64,000 nt of DNA from the NCBI GenBank assembly GCA_024743215.1, contig JANSWZ010000001.1, positions 806,001 through 870,000 of the forward strand, given 5' to 3'. This document shows, piece after piece, positions 9,023 to 18,219 of the stretch (position 1 is its first letter; the number at the start of each line of letters is the position of its first letter). The notes under the pieces were generated by a model that was not told where the DNA came from, searched no databases, and saw nothing but the letters and a program-made list of their open reading frames with translations. The position numbers and the translations under genes were made by a program. The stretch is from Alphaproteobacteria bacterium (GTDB taxonomy: Bacteria; Pseudomonadota; Alphaproteobacteria; Rhizobiales; GCA-2746425).

Positions 9023-9370
9023 CTACGATTCGAGATAGGTGGAATTGGTGACATCTTCTAGTTCGGGTTGAACTTGCTTGCGTAGCTTGGCGTATGCGTT
9101 GGCAATATATCTATCGGAGGAAGTTTCAAGATCAACAATTTCAGGTAGGGACTCGAATAGGCTTTCCTCGAGAATATTCAGTGGCCTTTGGGCTGTGACA
9201 ATTTTTAAAGCTCGCGAGATTTTTGATAATCGTTTAAATTCCACTAGTGTTAAAAATCTATTGCAATCAAAGAGTTGCCTTACTGGCTCGTACGTGGGCA
9301 ATCGCCTCGGGACTTCGCAAGGTCTGCTTTCTGCGCCGCTAGTTTTCATGCACGTCCCAGCCTCGGTCAC
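9023..9370 (-). CDS. Hypothetical protein, possible small accessory gene
   Basis: This 115-codon minus-strand ORF encodes a mixed-charge, largely helical sequence (for example LTLVEFKRLSKISRALKIV) with no motif I recognise. An overlapping plus-strand ORF (9078-9395) is an alternative but has a less protein-like composition. No strong Shine-Dalgarno site is visible, and in-frame ATG 9349 is another possible start. It lies about 230 bp upstream of, and divergent from, the TIR-STAND gene, so if real it could be a partner gene or a leftover of the insertion. It may also be spurious. Confidence 0.3.
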   Translation of the reverse strand: MTEAGTCMKTSGAESRPCEVPRRLPTYEPVRQLFDCNRFLTLVEFKRLSKISRALKIVTAQRPLNILEESLFESLPEIVDLETSSDRYIANAYAKLRKQVQPELEDVTNSTYLES

Positions 9371-9566
9371 TAGGGCATCAGTGCAGCCATTCTAAATGCA
9401 CACGGGCTTGCATTCTGTTTACGGTCGGCAATGCGATATTTGGATTGGGACTAGCTCAATAGACTGCGACGTGACGATGTTGGGGTCGATTCATGTAGAT
9501 TTCCCAATTATGTCTCGCACTTTTTGATTGTTTCTGAATAAAATTTCGGCGTACTTCGTCCGTTAC

Positions 9567-9594
9567 TTGAATAAATTCCATCATCTGCAATATT
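9567..9594 (+). promoter_or_regulatory. Possible promoter giving a leaderless TIR-STAND transcript
   Basis: TTGAAT is followed after 16 bp by AATATT, ending 6 bases before the ATG at 9601. If used, transcription would start at or near the start codon. This fits the lack of any Shine-Dalgarno sequence before the gene. The -10 match is weak, so this remains a guess from pattern. Confidence 0.25.
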
Positions 9595-9600
9595 TACCAA

Positions 9601-12600
9601 ATGTCTCAGTTGTTCCTATCCCATTCGAGTTTTGATGAAGCCAAAGTGTTGGCCCTGCGGGACTGGTTGGCTGATCAGGGATGGAATGATGTTTTTCTTG
9701 ATCTTGATCCAGAATTCGGGCTGGTTGGTGGCCAGCGGTGGCAAGATGCGCTGAAGAACGCCGTGAGGCGTTGTGAAGGGGTCATTTTCTTGATCTCTCC
9801 TCACTGGGTGGAGAGCAAGTGGTGCTTAGCGGAATTTCTGTTTGCCAAGAGCCTGAACAAGCCTATCTTCGGCGTGTTGGTTGAAGCCACTCCGCTCGGC
9901 GACATTCCCATCGAAATGACTGCCGAGTGGCAACTGGTGGATCTTAGTAGAACCGGCGAAACGGAGACATTCAATGTAAGGCCGTCCAACGCAAATCAAT
10001 CGTCTACGGTAAGGTTCAACAGAGATGAGCTACGGCGTCTGAAGTCTGGATTGCTCAACACTGGACTCGACGCTGGCTATTTTGAATGGCCACCCCAATC
10101 AGATCCCGGTCGCTCACCGTATCCAGGTTTACGGGCATTACAACAAGAAGACGCCGGAATTTTCTTTGGCCGGAATGGCCAAATCCTGGAGGCGCTCGAT
10201 CGGCTGCGCGGATTGAGGGATTCACCGGCTCCGCGAATGTTGGTAGTGCTCGGGGCATCGGGTGCTGGGAAGTCCTCTTTCATGAGAGCGGGCTTACTGC
10301 CTCGTCTCAAGCGGGATGACCGCCACTTTTTCGTTTTGCCCCCGGTGCGTTTGCAAGGCGCAAAATCCGAGAACCAGAGTGGGTTGGTGGATAGCCTTTT
10401 TGAAGGATTTAAACAGCTAGGCAAGAGCAAATCCCGCAAAGCAATTAGAGACGTTTTGGCGACGGTGCGGCCAGCAAGTGCTCGGGCAAATGAAGTTGAA
10501 GAAAACAATTCTTCCAAAATTGCTGAACTGTTTTGTGAATTGCTGCAAGCCGTTTTCCCTTCCATAGACGCGGCTAGGTCAAATCCGCCGTCCATCATTC
10601 TGCCTGTTGATCAGGCAGAAGAGATGTTTTTTTCAAGCAGCGGAGTGATGGCTCAGGAGCTGGTATACGTTCTGGGTGAATTGTTGCGGGTAAATAGTCC
10701 GTCGATCATCGTTGCGCTGACCATGCGCTCAGATGCTTATGAAAAGCTCCAATATGACACTGTTTTGGGCCCTGTCTCTCATGAGATACTCAACCTGCCT
10801 CCTATGCCGTATGGAGCCTATTCACAGGTGATAAAGGGACCCATTGCCCGCATGAATGCGGGTGATGGCGACCGGTCCCCAGTGATCGAAGAGCAATTAG
10901 TTGACGAGTTACTGAAAGACATTGAAGCCGGCGGGGCCAAAGATGCGCTGCCCCTTTTGGCTTTTATTCTTGAGCGGCTTTACTCAGAATGCGGTGGTGA
11001 CGGAGAGCTGACGGTTGACCACTACGAGGCTCTTGGCCGCATCGGCGGAGCTATCGAGGCGGCGGTGGAAGGGGCGCTGAGGAAAGCGGTCGATGATGCC
11101 CGAATTCCACAAAACCGGAACCAGCAATTGGCATTATTGAGGCGCGGGCTTATTCCTTGGCTGGCAGGTGTTGATCCCGATACAAAGGAAAGCCGACGCA
11201 AGGTGGCGCGGTTATCAGATATTCCAAATAAATCCCGCCCGTTGATAGAATATCTAGTTGAACAGCGCCTGTTGGCTACCGACGTGCGGAATACCGATCG
11301 CAACCAAGACAATGACTCTGAAGTCAGCAACGTTGAAGTCACTATTGAACCAGCGCACGAGGCCTTGCTGCGGCAGTGGGGCCTGTTGGAGGGCTGGTTG
11401 GAAGAAGATTTTGAGGCTCTCGCGGCGATTGAAGGCGTACAAAGGGCGGCACTGGAATGGGAATCCAACAACCACGATGAGGGCTGGCTGGCGCATTCAG
11501 AAGGCAGACTAGAAACGGCGGAGCGGTTTGTTCAGCGCGAAGATCTGAGGGAACATCTCACGCCAACCCAACGGGACTATCTGCTTGCCTGTCGTGCCGT
11601 CGAAAACCTGCGCCGCAACCGCGAATTGAAAGCCCAAAGGCAGATAACCCGCAGAACTCGTTTGGGACTGATTGCAGCATCTGTCTTGACCCTAATTTCA
11701 GCTGCCATAGCCATTTGGGGGTGGACTGAATTCAGCGAAAGCAATCGGTTGACTGAAGATCTACGAGGGCGTGAAAAGCAGCTAGACTCGACCAATAAAG
11801 AACTAGCGCAACAGGCCGGACTGGCGATCAAAGAACGGCAGAAAGCTGAACGAGCGTTGAAGAGCGCGTTGGAGGCTTCAGCTTTGCAGGTCGCCGCAAC
11901 TCTCGGGACGGAATCTTTTAATTTGTCTGCAAATCTACTCAGATTGTTCGAAGTTTTGCCACGGCAAAATGGGCAGGAATTCAAGACCCAACCTGATCCG
12001 ACCGACATATCCTTGGTTGATGAGGCATTTGGTCACCTTCTGCGCCTTACTTCAGTCAGGCAAACCGCAACCCGGATTTTGCCAAGCAGCAATTCCAATG
12101 CCCACTTTCTGACCAAGGATGCACTCATCCTGCAAGAGTCCAATCGATTGTTTATCTATACACCGTCAATGGCGAAAAAGACCGTGCTGTTTGAGGACGC
12201 CAACGAGTCGTTCTTCTGTGAGAATTTCCATGCGCGTCTCTTTGCCACGCGGTCGCAAGCTGGCGTACACATATACCAGTTTGGGGATGATCTAGCGGTA
12301 CAGCGGGTCGCGAATATTGACCGGTCAGATATTAATGAATGCGCCATCAGTCGAGCTGGTACAGTGGCCCTGAGAACGTATGCAAGCGATGTATGGTTGA
12401 CGGAAGGCAACTTCGACCAACCGCTATTTGAGTTGCCAAGCCCCAATTTTGCCAAAAAAACACACGCCCGCATTTTGTTCTCGCCATCCGGCAACAAACT
12501 TTTTGTTGATTCAACTCATGTTCAAACAAAAGTCTTTGGTCTTCCGGTCAAAATTCCAAACTACGTGCAGGTTTACGACTTTGACCAATCGAGGATCACG

Positions 12601-14958
12601 CACACCAGCACTTATATAGGAGAATGGGTCGCTCTTTATGGATATGATAGCGGTTACCTGTTGGACTCAACAGGAGGTTCGGAGAGTATGAGTTTCTCAT
12701 ACTGGCGTGACGGATCGAACGAACGCGTGCCTTTGAGCCTAAACTTCAAGGATAACATAGAAAGCGCGACGCCTGCGTCTTCAGCGCCGATCATCGCGGT
12801 TCATCATGGTAGAGAAATACACTTTCTAAACTTAGAAAAATTAAGCAGCGGCCCATTCCATAGCTACAAACTGCCGAATGATGGCATTGGGAGCGTTGGC
12901 TGGAGCTTATCCGGTCGCCATTTCCTGATGCATCATGAAAGCGCGAGTGCCTTCATCGTCATAGAACCACTCAGCAACACCGCATTTTCACTGGTTTATG
13001 ATTTCCCGGATAGTCGCTCACGAGTTCAGATGATTGATCATCCAGAAGCGGACGAGCTTTTCATTTCTGCAGATAACCTACTGTTCGGATACACAGCAAC
13101 GCCGGAGTCCAAAAAACTAGCGCCCGGCGATGTATTGGAGGGCATGGTTGTCTCCCCGATTCATGAAAAGCAACAAATCGAAGGTGCGCTTTTGAATGGT
13201 TGGTTTTTGAATGCACACACGGTGAAATCAGTAAATCAACAAACGGCTCAATCAATTTGTAAAGGAGGTCTGTCCACCAACGGTATCGAAGCATACACTA
13301 ACGCTGATGCTCGCTTCTTTGACACTTTTTATTTGTATCAAACAGATGAACTGCCGTTGCATTTGGTTCTAGCGAGAGGCGGATGCGAAGATCTCACACT
13401 CATTGCGCTTGATGCTGCAAGTGGCTTCGATGTAAGTTCGGACTCGACCATCAGCGCCGTATTTCTCAATCGGAGCGAAGATCAAATGCTGCTTCAAATT
13501 GAGCATTTGGCTGATGGTTCTGACACCGACGAAAAAGTGATGGCTACCCTTGTCTGGTATGATCTGAACAACAGGCGAGTCTTAGCATCAGTTCCTATTG
13601 GGACACATAAATTCTCTATTTCTCGATTGGTGACAGACGACAATTTCGATCTGATAGCGATCTATGAAAATCCATATAATTCCAGCATAAATGTGATAAG
13701 CCGCAACATCGTGGTTTGGGATCAAAAAAATAACAAAAGACATGACATTGAAACACCAAGCGTTTCTGAATTGGAGGATGTGTTTGTCGATAGCGCAAGT
13801 GGTGAGGTGTTCGCAACTGACCTCGGTGGCATGCTTTATGGTTGGAAAAGAGCAAGCAAGTTTGCTGTAACATCCTCGATGGAAAACATTGGTCTTAGAA
13901 GCGATATTATCGGTCGCAGCAAATCCGGCTGGCTGCTCATTAAATCGCTATTCGGCGAAAACAAGTGTGGATTGACCGCTGTTAAGTCTGATTTTTCAAG
14001 GCAGCACATCATCGACCGTTTTGGCTGCGGTTGGTATGCCAACGAAAAGTACGATGGCACCTATGTTTCCGGCAATGTGCTGGTGTTTCCTGAACAAGGC
14101 TTCAAATTGGATCTCAGCATATTGGATCAGCCACCGCGTGACCTCATATCTGCTTGGCGGCTTCGCAATTATTCATATGGGCACAGACAAAACTTGCGTC
14201 GTTCAATCAAGCGGCGTTCAAGTGAAACCACAGAAGATGATGTTTTCGAATGTGACCGCTTGGTTTCGTTTGCATTCGATCCACAACGTCTTTTCCAAAA
14301 GGGCATTCGATACGATTTCATTATCCCCGATCTTGCAACCAAAGCCTGTTCGGAAGCGCTCGAGGAATCTAAAAACCATCCTCGGCTTCTGTTCCAGATG
14401 GGTCGGGCATTGCAAGCATCCGCTCAAGCCATGCGTGAACAGCAACAGGACTACAGGGCGACAATTGACCAAGCCTATCGTAATTATGAGGCAGCTTGGG
14501 ATGCAGGATATCCGGTTGCTGCTTACAGCATCGCAAATTTGGTTCTGGAATACGATTTAGAAGATATGAAGAGGGACAGGGCCGTTGAGCTTTATGAAGA
14601 AGCATTCAGGATGGGGGTCAGCAATGCTGCGGTTGTGCTCGGTGAACTTTATTGGAATGGTCACATCGTAAATATGGATCGCAAACGGGCAGAGGCCTAT
14701 TGGCGCGCCGCTGCGGAACAAGGCAATCCCAACGGTCACAAGCTAATGGGTGGCCTACACATGGATTCAGATCACGCCAATTTCAGTCTAAAGAAGGCCC
14801 TGCTGCACTACGCATTGTCGGTAAAAAGATTTAGTGCGCTGGGCTTAGAGGAAAGTGCCGACGAAGTACGGGCAATACGAGCATCCCTTGCGCGAGCACT
14901 CAACCACAAAGAAGTTGCTGACATCTGGGCGCAAGTGCGAGATGCGCCTGAATTTTAG
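9601..14958 (+). CDS. TIR-nSTAND1 NTPase-TM-propeller-Sel1 repeat protein, candidate defence effector
   Basis: The 1785-residue protein opens with a TIR domain (about 1-120): FLSHSSFDEA, DLDPEFGLVGG and SKWCLAEF, where Glu78 sits at the position of the catalytic Glu of TIR NADases. An nSTAND1-type NTPase follows (about 172-600), entered by SPYPGLRAL, with Walker A GASGAGKSS at 218-226 and Walker B SIILPVDQAEEMF at 331-343. The linker ends in one transmembrane helix (about 685-708) and a coiled coil (about 720-765). Residues of about 800-1560 look like degenerate beta-propeller repeats (FSPSGNKLF, VGWSLSGRHF, VVWDQKN). The C-terminus (about 1625-1730) carries Sel1-type repeats. TIR-STAND proteins are known anti-phage sensors that deplete NAD; membrane anchoring and Sel1 repeats are less common additions. 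Function here is inference. Confidence 0.85.
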   Translation: MSQLFLSHSSFDEAKVLALRDWLADQGWNDVFLDLDPEFGLVGGQRWQDALKNAVRRCEGVIFLISPHWVESKWCLAEFLFAKSLNKPIFGVLVEATPLGDIPIEMTAEWQLVDLSRTGETETFNVRPSNANQSSTVRFNRDELRRLKSGLLNTGLDAGYFEWPPQSDPGRSPYPGLRALQQEDAGIFFGRNGQILEALDRLRGLRDSPAPRMLVVLGASGAGKSSFMRAGLLPRLKRDDRHFFVLPPVRLQGAKSENQSGLVDSLFEGFKQLGKSKSRKAIRDVLATVRPASARANEVEENNSSKIAELFCELLQAVFPSIDAARSNPPSIILPVDQAEEMFFSSSGVMAQELVYVLGELLRVNSPSIIVALTMRSDAYEKLQYDTVLGPVSHEILNLPPMPYGAYSQVIKGPIARMNAGDGDRSPVIEEQLVDELLKDIEAGGAKDALPLLAFILERLYSECGGDGELTVDHYEALGRIGGAIEAAVEGALRKAVDDARIPQNRNQQLALLRRGLIPWLAGVDPDTKESRRKVARLSDIPNKSRPLIEYLVEQRLLATDVRNTDRNQDNDSEVSNVEVTIEPAHEALLRQWGLLEGWLEEDFEALAAIEGVQRAALEWESNNHDEGWLAHSEGRLETAERFVQREDLREHLTPTQRDYLLACRAVENLRRNRELKAQRQITRRTRLGLIAASVLTLISAAIAIWGWTEFSESNRLTEDLRGREKQLDSTNKELAQQAGLAIKERQKAERALKSALEASALQVAATLGTESFNLSANLLRLFEVLPRQNGQEFKTQPDPTDISLVDEAFGHLLRLTSVRQTATRILPSSNSNAHFLTKDALILQESNRLFIYTPSMAKKTVLFEDANESFFCENFHARLFATRSQAGVHIYQFGDDLAVQRVANIDRSDINECAISRAGTVALRTYASDVWLTEGNFDQPLFELPSPNFAKKTHARILFSPSGNKLFVDSTHVQTKVFGLPVKIPNYVQVYDFDQSRITHTSTYIGEWVALYGYDSGYLLDSTGGSESMSFSYWRDGSNERVPLSLNFKDNIESATPASSAPIIAVHHGREIHFLNLEKLSSGPFHSYKLPNDGIGSVGWSLSGRHFLMHHESASAFIVIEPLSNTAFSLVYDFPDSRSRVQMIDHPEADELFISADNLLFGYTATPESKKLAPGDVLEGMVVSPIHEKQQIEGALLNGWFLNAHTVKSVNQQTAQSICKGGLSTNGIEAYTNADARFFDTFYLYQTDELPLHLVLARGGCEDLTLIALDAASGFDVSSDSTISAVFLNRSEDQMLLQIEHLADGSDTDEKVMATLVWYDLNNRRVLASVPIGTHKFSISRLVTDDNFDLIAIYENPYNSSINVISRNIVVWDQKNNKRHDIETPSVSELEDVFVDSASGEVFATDLGGMLYGWKRASKFAVTSSMENIGLRSDIIGRSKSGWLLIKSLFGENKCGLTAVKSDFSRQHIIDRFGCGWYANEKYDGTYVSGNVLVFPEQGFKLDLSILDQPPRDLISAWRLRNYSYGHRQNLRRSIKRRSSETTEDDVFECDRLVSFAFDPQRLFQKGIRYDFIIPDLATKACSEALEESKNHPRLLFQMGRALQASAQAMREQQQDYRATIDQAYRNYEAAWDAGYPVAAYSIANLVLEYDLEDMKRDRAVELYEEAFRMGVSNAAVVLGELYWNGHIVNMDRKRAEAYWRAAAEQGNPNGHKLMGGLHMDSDHANFSLKKALLHYALSVKRFSALGLEESADEVRAIRASLARALNHKEVADIWAQVRDAPEF

Positions 14959-15134
14959 TGGATGAGCGAATTACAACTATAGTCAAATGGATTGGGCCAT
15001 TCCTATTTTTAGGATGCTTTGCGCGATCTGCGCGAAAATGGACCTTTCAATAAGTCACAAGATGCACTTTTGATGACTTTTTGTGTCATTTTTTCACGAA
15101 AAAGTTCCTGGCTCCGTAGCATGCAAAAAGTGGC

Positions 15135-16247
15135 TTATGGCAGGGCGCGAATGGTTCCGATCTCTATCGGCGCTCCAGTGTGTGCTGACTTTATGGCTGC
15201 GAATGTGAGCGCCAGACTTTGCAGATTTCCGCTGGCGCCATTGTTCGGTTCCCGGTTTTCTTCAATAGCACTCAAAAGCTCGCCCATAGTGCCGGCAAAC
15301 CCATCATTGAACCATGTTCCCACTAGCTCGGGGCGCGCTTCTCCGCGCTCTGTGGTCAGTGTCACACTCTGTGCGTTCAGATCTTTTCCCACGCTGTAAA
15401 GGCTGCCCTTTGTGCCACCGATGAAGGAACTGTCCAGCGCGCCATGTTTGACACTGCCGTCAAAGACCAGAGACGACTGCCCGCCCTCAAACTGAATCAG
15501 GGTCTGGCTCAAAAGAGGCGGCTTGGCACTTTGATCTTTGGCGCGGGCCTGCGTTGCAAATACAGTTTGCATACGGTCACCCAGAAGGCTGGACATGAAA
15601 TCGAACCAATGGACCCCAAAATCGTACAAAATCAGGTCATGGATATCGTTAAATGGTGTGCGTGCAATCCAGCTGTGATCCCAGTGCATGTGCGCATGGC
15701 TGCTTGTCACCTCACCGATGAGCCCGGTGCGAACGGCCTCACGCATATAGGCCATATGGGGTGCCCAGCGACCGTTTTGATTGACTGCTAGCCGCACACC
15801 ATTTTCGCGCGCCAATTTTATCATTGTTTCGCCTGCATCGAGGTCCGTAACAAATGGCTTTTGCGATAGCACATGCTTGCCTGCCGCCAGCGCTTTCTCG
15901 ATCATACCAAAGCGCACATCCGGGTGTGGCGTGATGTCAAAGACGGCAATGGATGTGTCATTGAGCAAGTCGTCATAGTTGTCTGTCGCGACTGCATTGG
16001 GGAAAAATTCGGCGCGCAAAGCCTCTGCTTTTGTGAGCGTGCGGTTGCATATGGCAGCAATATCAAAGCCTGCTTTGCGGTAGGCATCCAGATGCGCGGA
16101 CGCAATCCCGCCTGCGCCAATAAGCGCAATGCGCGGCCGATAGGATTGAGGCATGGGCGGTGTGTAATTTAAAGTCGGCGCGTCGATAATTGGCAGGTCG
16201 TAAGTGCGCAACGCATAGGTATCAGCATCCGGTGTTTCGCCACTCAT
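15135..16247 (-). CDS. Gfo/Idh/MocA family oxidoreductase (moc-like cluster)
   Basis: From the ATG at 16247 the product is 370 residues. The longer ORF start is rejected because 16244-16247 is an ATGA overlap with the upstream Gfo/Idh gene. After about 30 residues the Rossmann motif IALIGAGGIASAHLDAYRKA appears, followed by the family signature around QKPF (normally EKP; here Gln replaces Glu). The C-terminal beta-sheet domain includes HMHWDHSWIARTPFNDIHDLILYDFGVH, with the usual D-x-x-x-H active-site area. Such enzymes oxidise or epimerise sugars or inositols with NAD(P). It is the last gene of the operon running down from mocD. Confidence 0.9.
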   Translation of the reverse strand: MSGETPDADTYALRTYDLPIIDAPTLNYTPPMPQSYRPRIALIGAGGIASAHLDAYRKAGFDIAAICNRTLTKAEALRAEFFPNAVATDNYDDLLNDTSIAVFDITPHPDVRFGMIEKALAAGKHVLSQKPFVTDLDAGETMIKLARENGVRLAVNQNGRWAPHMAYMREAVRTGLIGEVTSSHAHMHWDHSWIARTPFNDIHDLILYDFGVHWFDFMSSLLGDRMQTVFATQARAKDQSAKPPLLSQTLIQFEGGQSSLVFDGSVKHGALDSSFIGGTKGSLYSVGKDLNAQSVTLTTERGEARPELVGTWFNDGFAGTMGELLSAIEENREPNNGASGNLQSLALTFAAIKSAHTGAPIEIGTIRALP

Positions 16248-17320
16248 GACACAAGCGCCAAAGTTTTTTTCTGCTGGGCGGACAGGTAGGCAGTGTCCAC
16301 GATGCGTTGCGCTGTGAGGCACAGATCTGGCGACAGTGGCCCTTCAATGGGGCGGTTATTTTCTATGCAGTTCAAAATGTATTCGATGGGATTGGTGTGT
16401 CCGGGCGCAAGCACATCGACCGGAACTTTCTTCTGGTCCGGTTCGGCGGCAGTCTGCACCGTAACAAAATCATCATAATCATAGCTGGAGATTGTGCCGC
16501 CGGTGCCAACAACAACAAAGCCGCATTGCGGTTGTGGCTGCGTTACCCATGGATCGGTAAACGTGCCCCAGCGTGTTTCCATCTTCGAAAGGCCCTGTTC
16601 ATAACGGCAGATGGTAATGGAATGTTGGTCGACTTCGATACCGGCTGTCTGGTCCACCACACAGGTCACCTCCAGCGGCGCACGTCCGTCCATGAACCAT
16701 GTGCCAAGCGTGGCACCATAACCAAGATAATCCAGCAGGCTGCCTCCCCCGGACGCTTTCCTGTACCACCATGATTCAGGTTTTTGTTGCTCAACCTGCT
16801 CTGCCGAGACCTCTACCTTGTCGGCCAAATGATAGAGCGGCCCGCGGTTGCCACCATAGTGATGAACTTCAATCAATTCGCCAATAACGCCATCTTCGAT
16901 CAACCGCTTGCAGGTGTTGTGGCTGGGGTACCATGCCAATGGCCAATTGATCGCCATCAGTTTTCCAGTCTGGGCCATTGCCGCCATCATGCGCTTCGCG
17001 TCTGCTGTGGAAGCAGCAAATGGCTTTTCCACATGGATGTGAACATTATGCTTAGCCAGAGCTACGACATGATCTGCGTGTTCGGCGGTGGCCGCACACA
17101 TGATTGCCAAATCCGGTTTCGTTTGCACTACGCACGCGTCGAGATCCGTGAATACAGCATCTTCGGGAATGTCAAAATCCGCGATGGCCTGTGCCATCTT
17201 ATCCCGAGATTTATCGTAGATTCCAACAATTTCAGCCTTTGGATGCTCATGCACCAACCGCAACAGATCGCCCATATGCATGTGATCAAAATTAATGCCG
17301 GTTACCCGAAACTTGCTCAT
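16244..17320 (-). CDS. Gfo/Idh/MocA family oxidoreductase
   Basis: The 358-residue product belongs to the same superfamily as its downstream neighbour but is clearly a different subfamily. The N-terminus MSKFRVTGINFDHMHMGDLL lacks the standard GxGxxG, instead reading GINFDHMHMGD, as in some MocA-like subfamilies. The signature HVEKPFAAS is intact at about residues 94-102. A C-terminal domain with SGGGSLLDYLGYG follows. It probably acts on the same polyol pathway as the MocD/MocE pair. It lies 36 bp after the PanB-like gene in the same operon. Confidence 0.9.
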   Translation of the reverse strand: MSKFRVTGINFDHMHMGDLLRLVHEHPKAEIVGIYDKSRDKMAQAIADFDIPEDAVFTDLDACVVQTKPDLAIMCAATAEHADHVVALAKHNVHIHVEKPFAASTADAKRMMAAMAQTGKLMAINWPLAWYPSHNTCKRLIEDGVIGELIEVHHYGGNRGPLYHLADKVEVSAEQVEQQKPESWWYRKASGGGSLLDYLGYGATLGTWFMDGRAPLEVTCVVDQTAGIEVDQHSITICRYEQGLSKMETRWGTFTDPWVTQPQPQCGFVVVGTGGTISSYDYDDFVTVQTAAEPDQKKVPVDVLAPGHTNPIEYILNCIENNRPIEGPLSPDLCLTAQRIVDTAYLSAQQKKTLALVS

Positions 17321-17356
17321 AGAACCCTCCCCCTTTTTTGCCGATTTTTCTCGACC

Positions 17357-18157
17357 TTATTTCGTTTCAAGCGTCTCTAAAATCGCTTTTTGCGCATCAT
17401 GATCAAGTGGAACCAATTCATCCGCGACAGGAAATGCACCTGAAGCCACATCTGACGCGTAGTCTTGAAAGGCCTTTATGCGCATGGCTTGCAGCTTCTG
17501 ATATTCCGATTGCAGATCGGCATATCGCCTTGCATGGCGTGGATAATGCCCGTCATGGGCGCCCAGTACATCGCACGCGAACAGATATTGCGCGTCGCAT
17601 CCCATGCCCGCACCCATCGAAATCATCAACATCGCAGTTTGCGCTGAGATGGCTTTGGCGACGGCGGCCGGCACGACTTCGATCTCGGCAGCAAAAGCGC
17701 CTGCTTCTTCCAGCGCCTTTGTCTCCTCAAGGATCCAAAGGGCACTTTCCGGTGTTTTGCCCACGGCTTTGAACCCACCAGTCCATGTTCGGCGCGACGG
17801 GATGAGACCAACATGACCGACAACCGGAATTCCCTCATCTCGCAGCCGCCGGACAATGGGAAGACTGGCCCCGCAATAGACGGCATTTGCCCCCGCATTC
17901 AGCAGCTTGAAGGCAATGCGCAAATAGTCTTCTTCAGTCACAAACAGACCGGGCTCCAGGCCCCCCACAACAAATGGGCTGGGGCAAATCCGCCTGAATT
18001 CTGGCAGGAGTAAAAGCTCTGGCGGAACCGACAGCATGTCGATGCCTGCGGCGCTAGCCGCCGCTGCGTCGTCCAATGTCTCCACGCGCAATTTCGTCAG
18101 TTGCCGAACGCCCTTCAACGCTAACAGTTCAGCAACACTCAGGGGATCATTGGCCAT
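17357..18157 (-). CDS. PanB-like (ketopantoate hydroxymethyltransferase family) protein, apparently without metal ligands
   Basis: The 266-residue product aligns by eye with PanB: GHVGLIPSRRTWTGGFKAVG corresponds to GHLGLTPQ...GGYKVQGR, and ISMGAGMGCDAQYLF to the IGIGAGN..DGQ stretch. PanB transfers a one-carbon unit from methylene-tetrahydrofolate to a 2-oxoacid. However, where PanB has VGDSLG, DLPF and the K-x-E of VKIEGG, this protein reads SVPPEL, GGLEPG and VYCGAS, so the Mg2+-binding Asp/Glu residues appear absent. The catalytic Glu region (EIEVVP) is kept. It is probably a paralogue with another role, such as lyase or one-carbon handling next to the MocD/MocE oxygenase, rather than pantothenate synthesis. 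Confidence 0.75.
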   Translation of the reverse strand: MANDPLSVAELLALKGVRQLTKLRVETLDDAAAASAAGIDMLSVPPELLLLPEFRRICPSPFVVGGLEPGLFVTEEDYLRIAFKLLNAGANAVYCGASLPIVRRLRDEGIPVVGHVGLIPSRRTWTGGFKAVGKTPESALWILEETKALEEAGAFAAEIEVVPAAVAKAISAQTAMLMISMGAGMGCDAQYLFACDVLGAHDGHYPRHARRYADLQSEYQKLQAMRIKAFQDYASDVASGAFPVADELVPLDHDAQKAILETLETK

Positions 18158-18219
18158 ATTTACTCCTCCAGATTATGGCAGAAAGGCACGTCAGACAGCG
18201 ATCTGTCCGCATCTCGGTA

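Noticed and set aside
14021-14560. 179-codon plus-strand ORF inside the TIR-STAND gene
   Set aside because: It is a shifted frame within a long gene that has continuous Sel1 and propeller features.
14959-15134. Search for a second tRNA-Ser end marking the right boundary of the insertion
   Set aside because: No copy of the tRNA 3' sequence was found; the boundary stays undefined.
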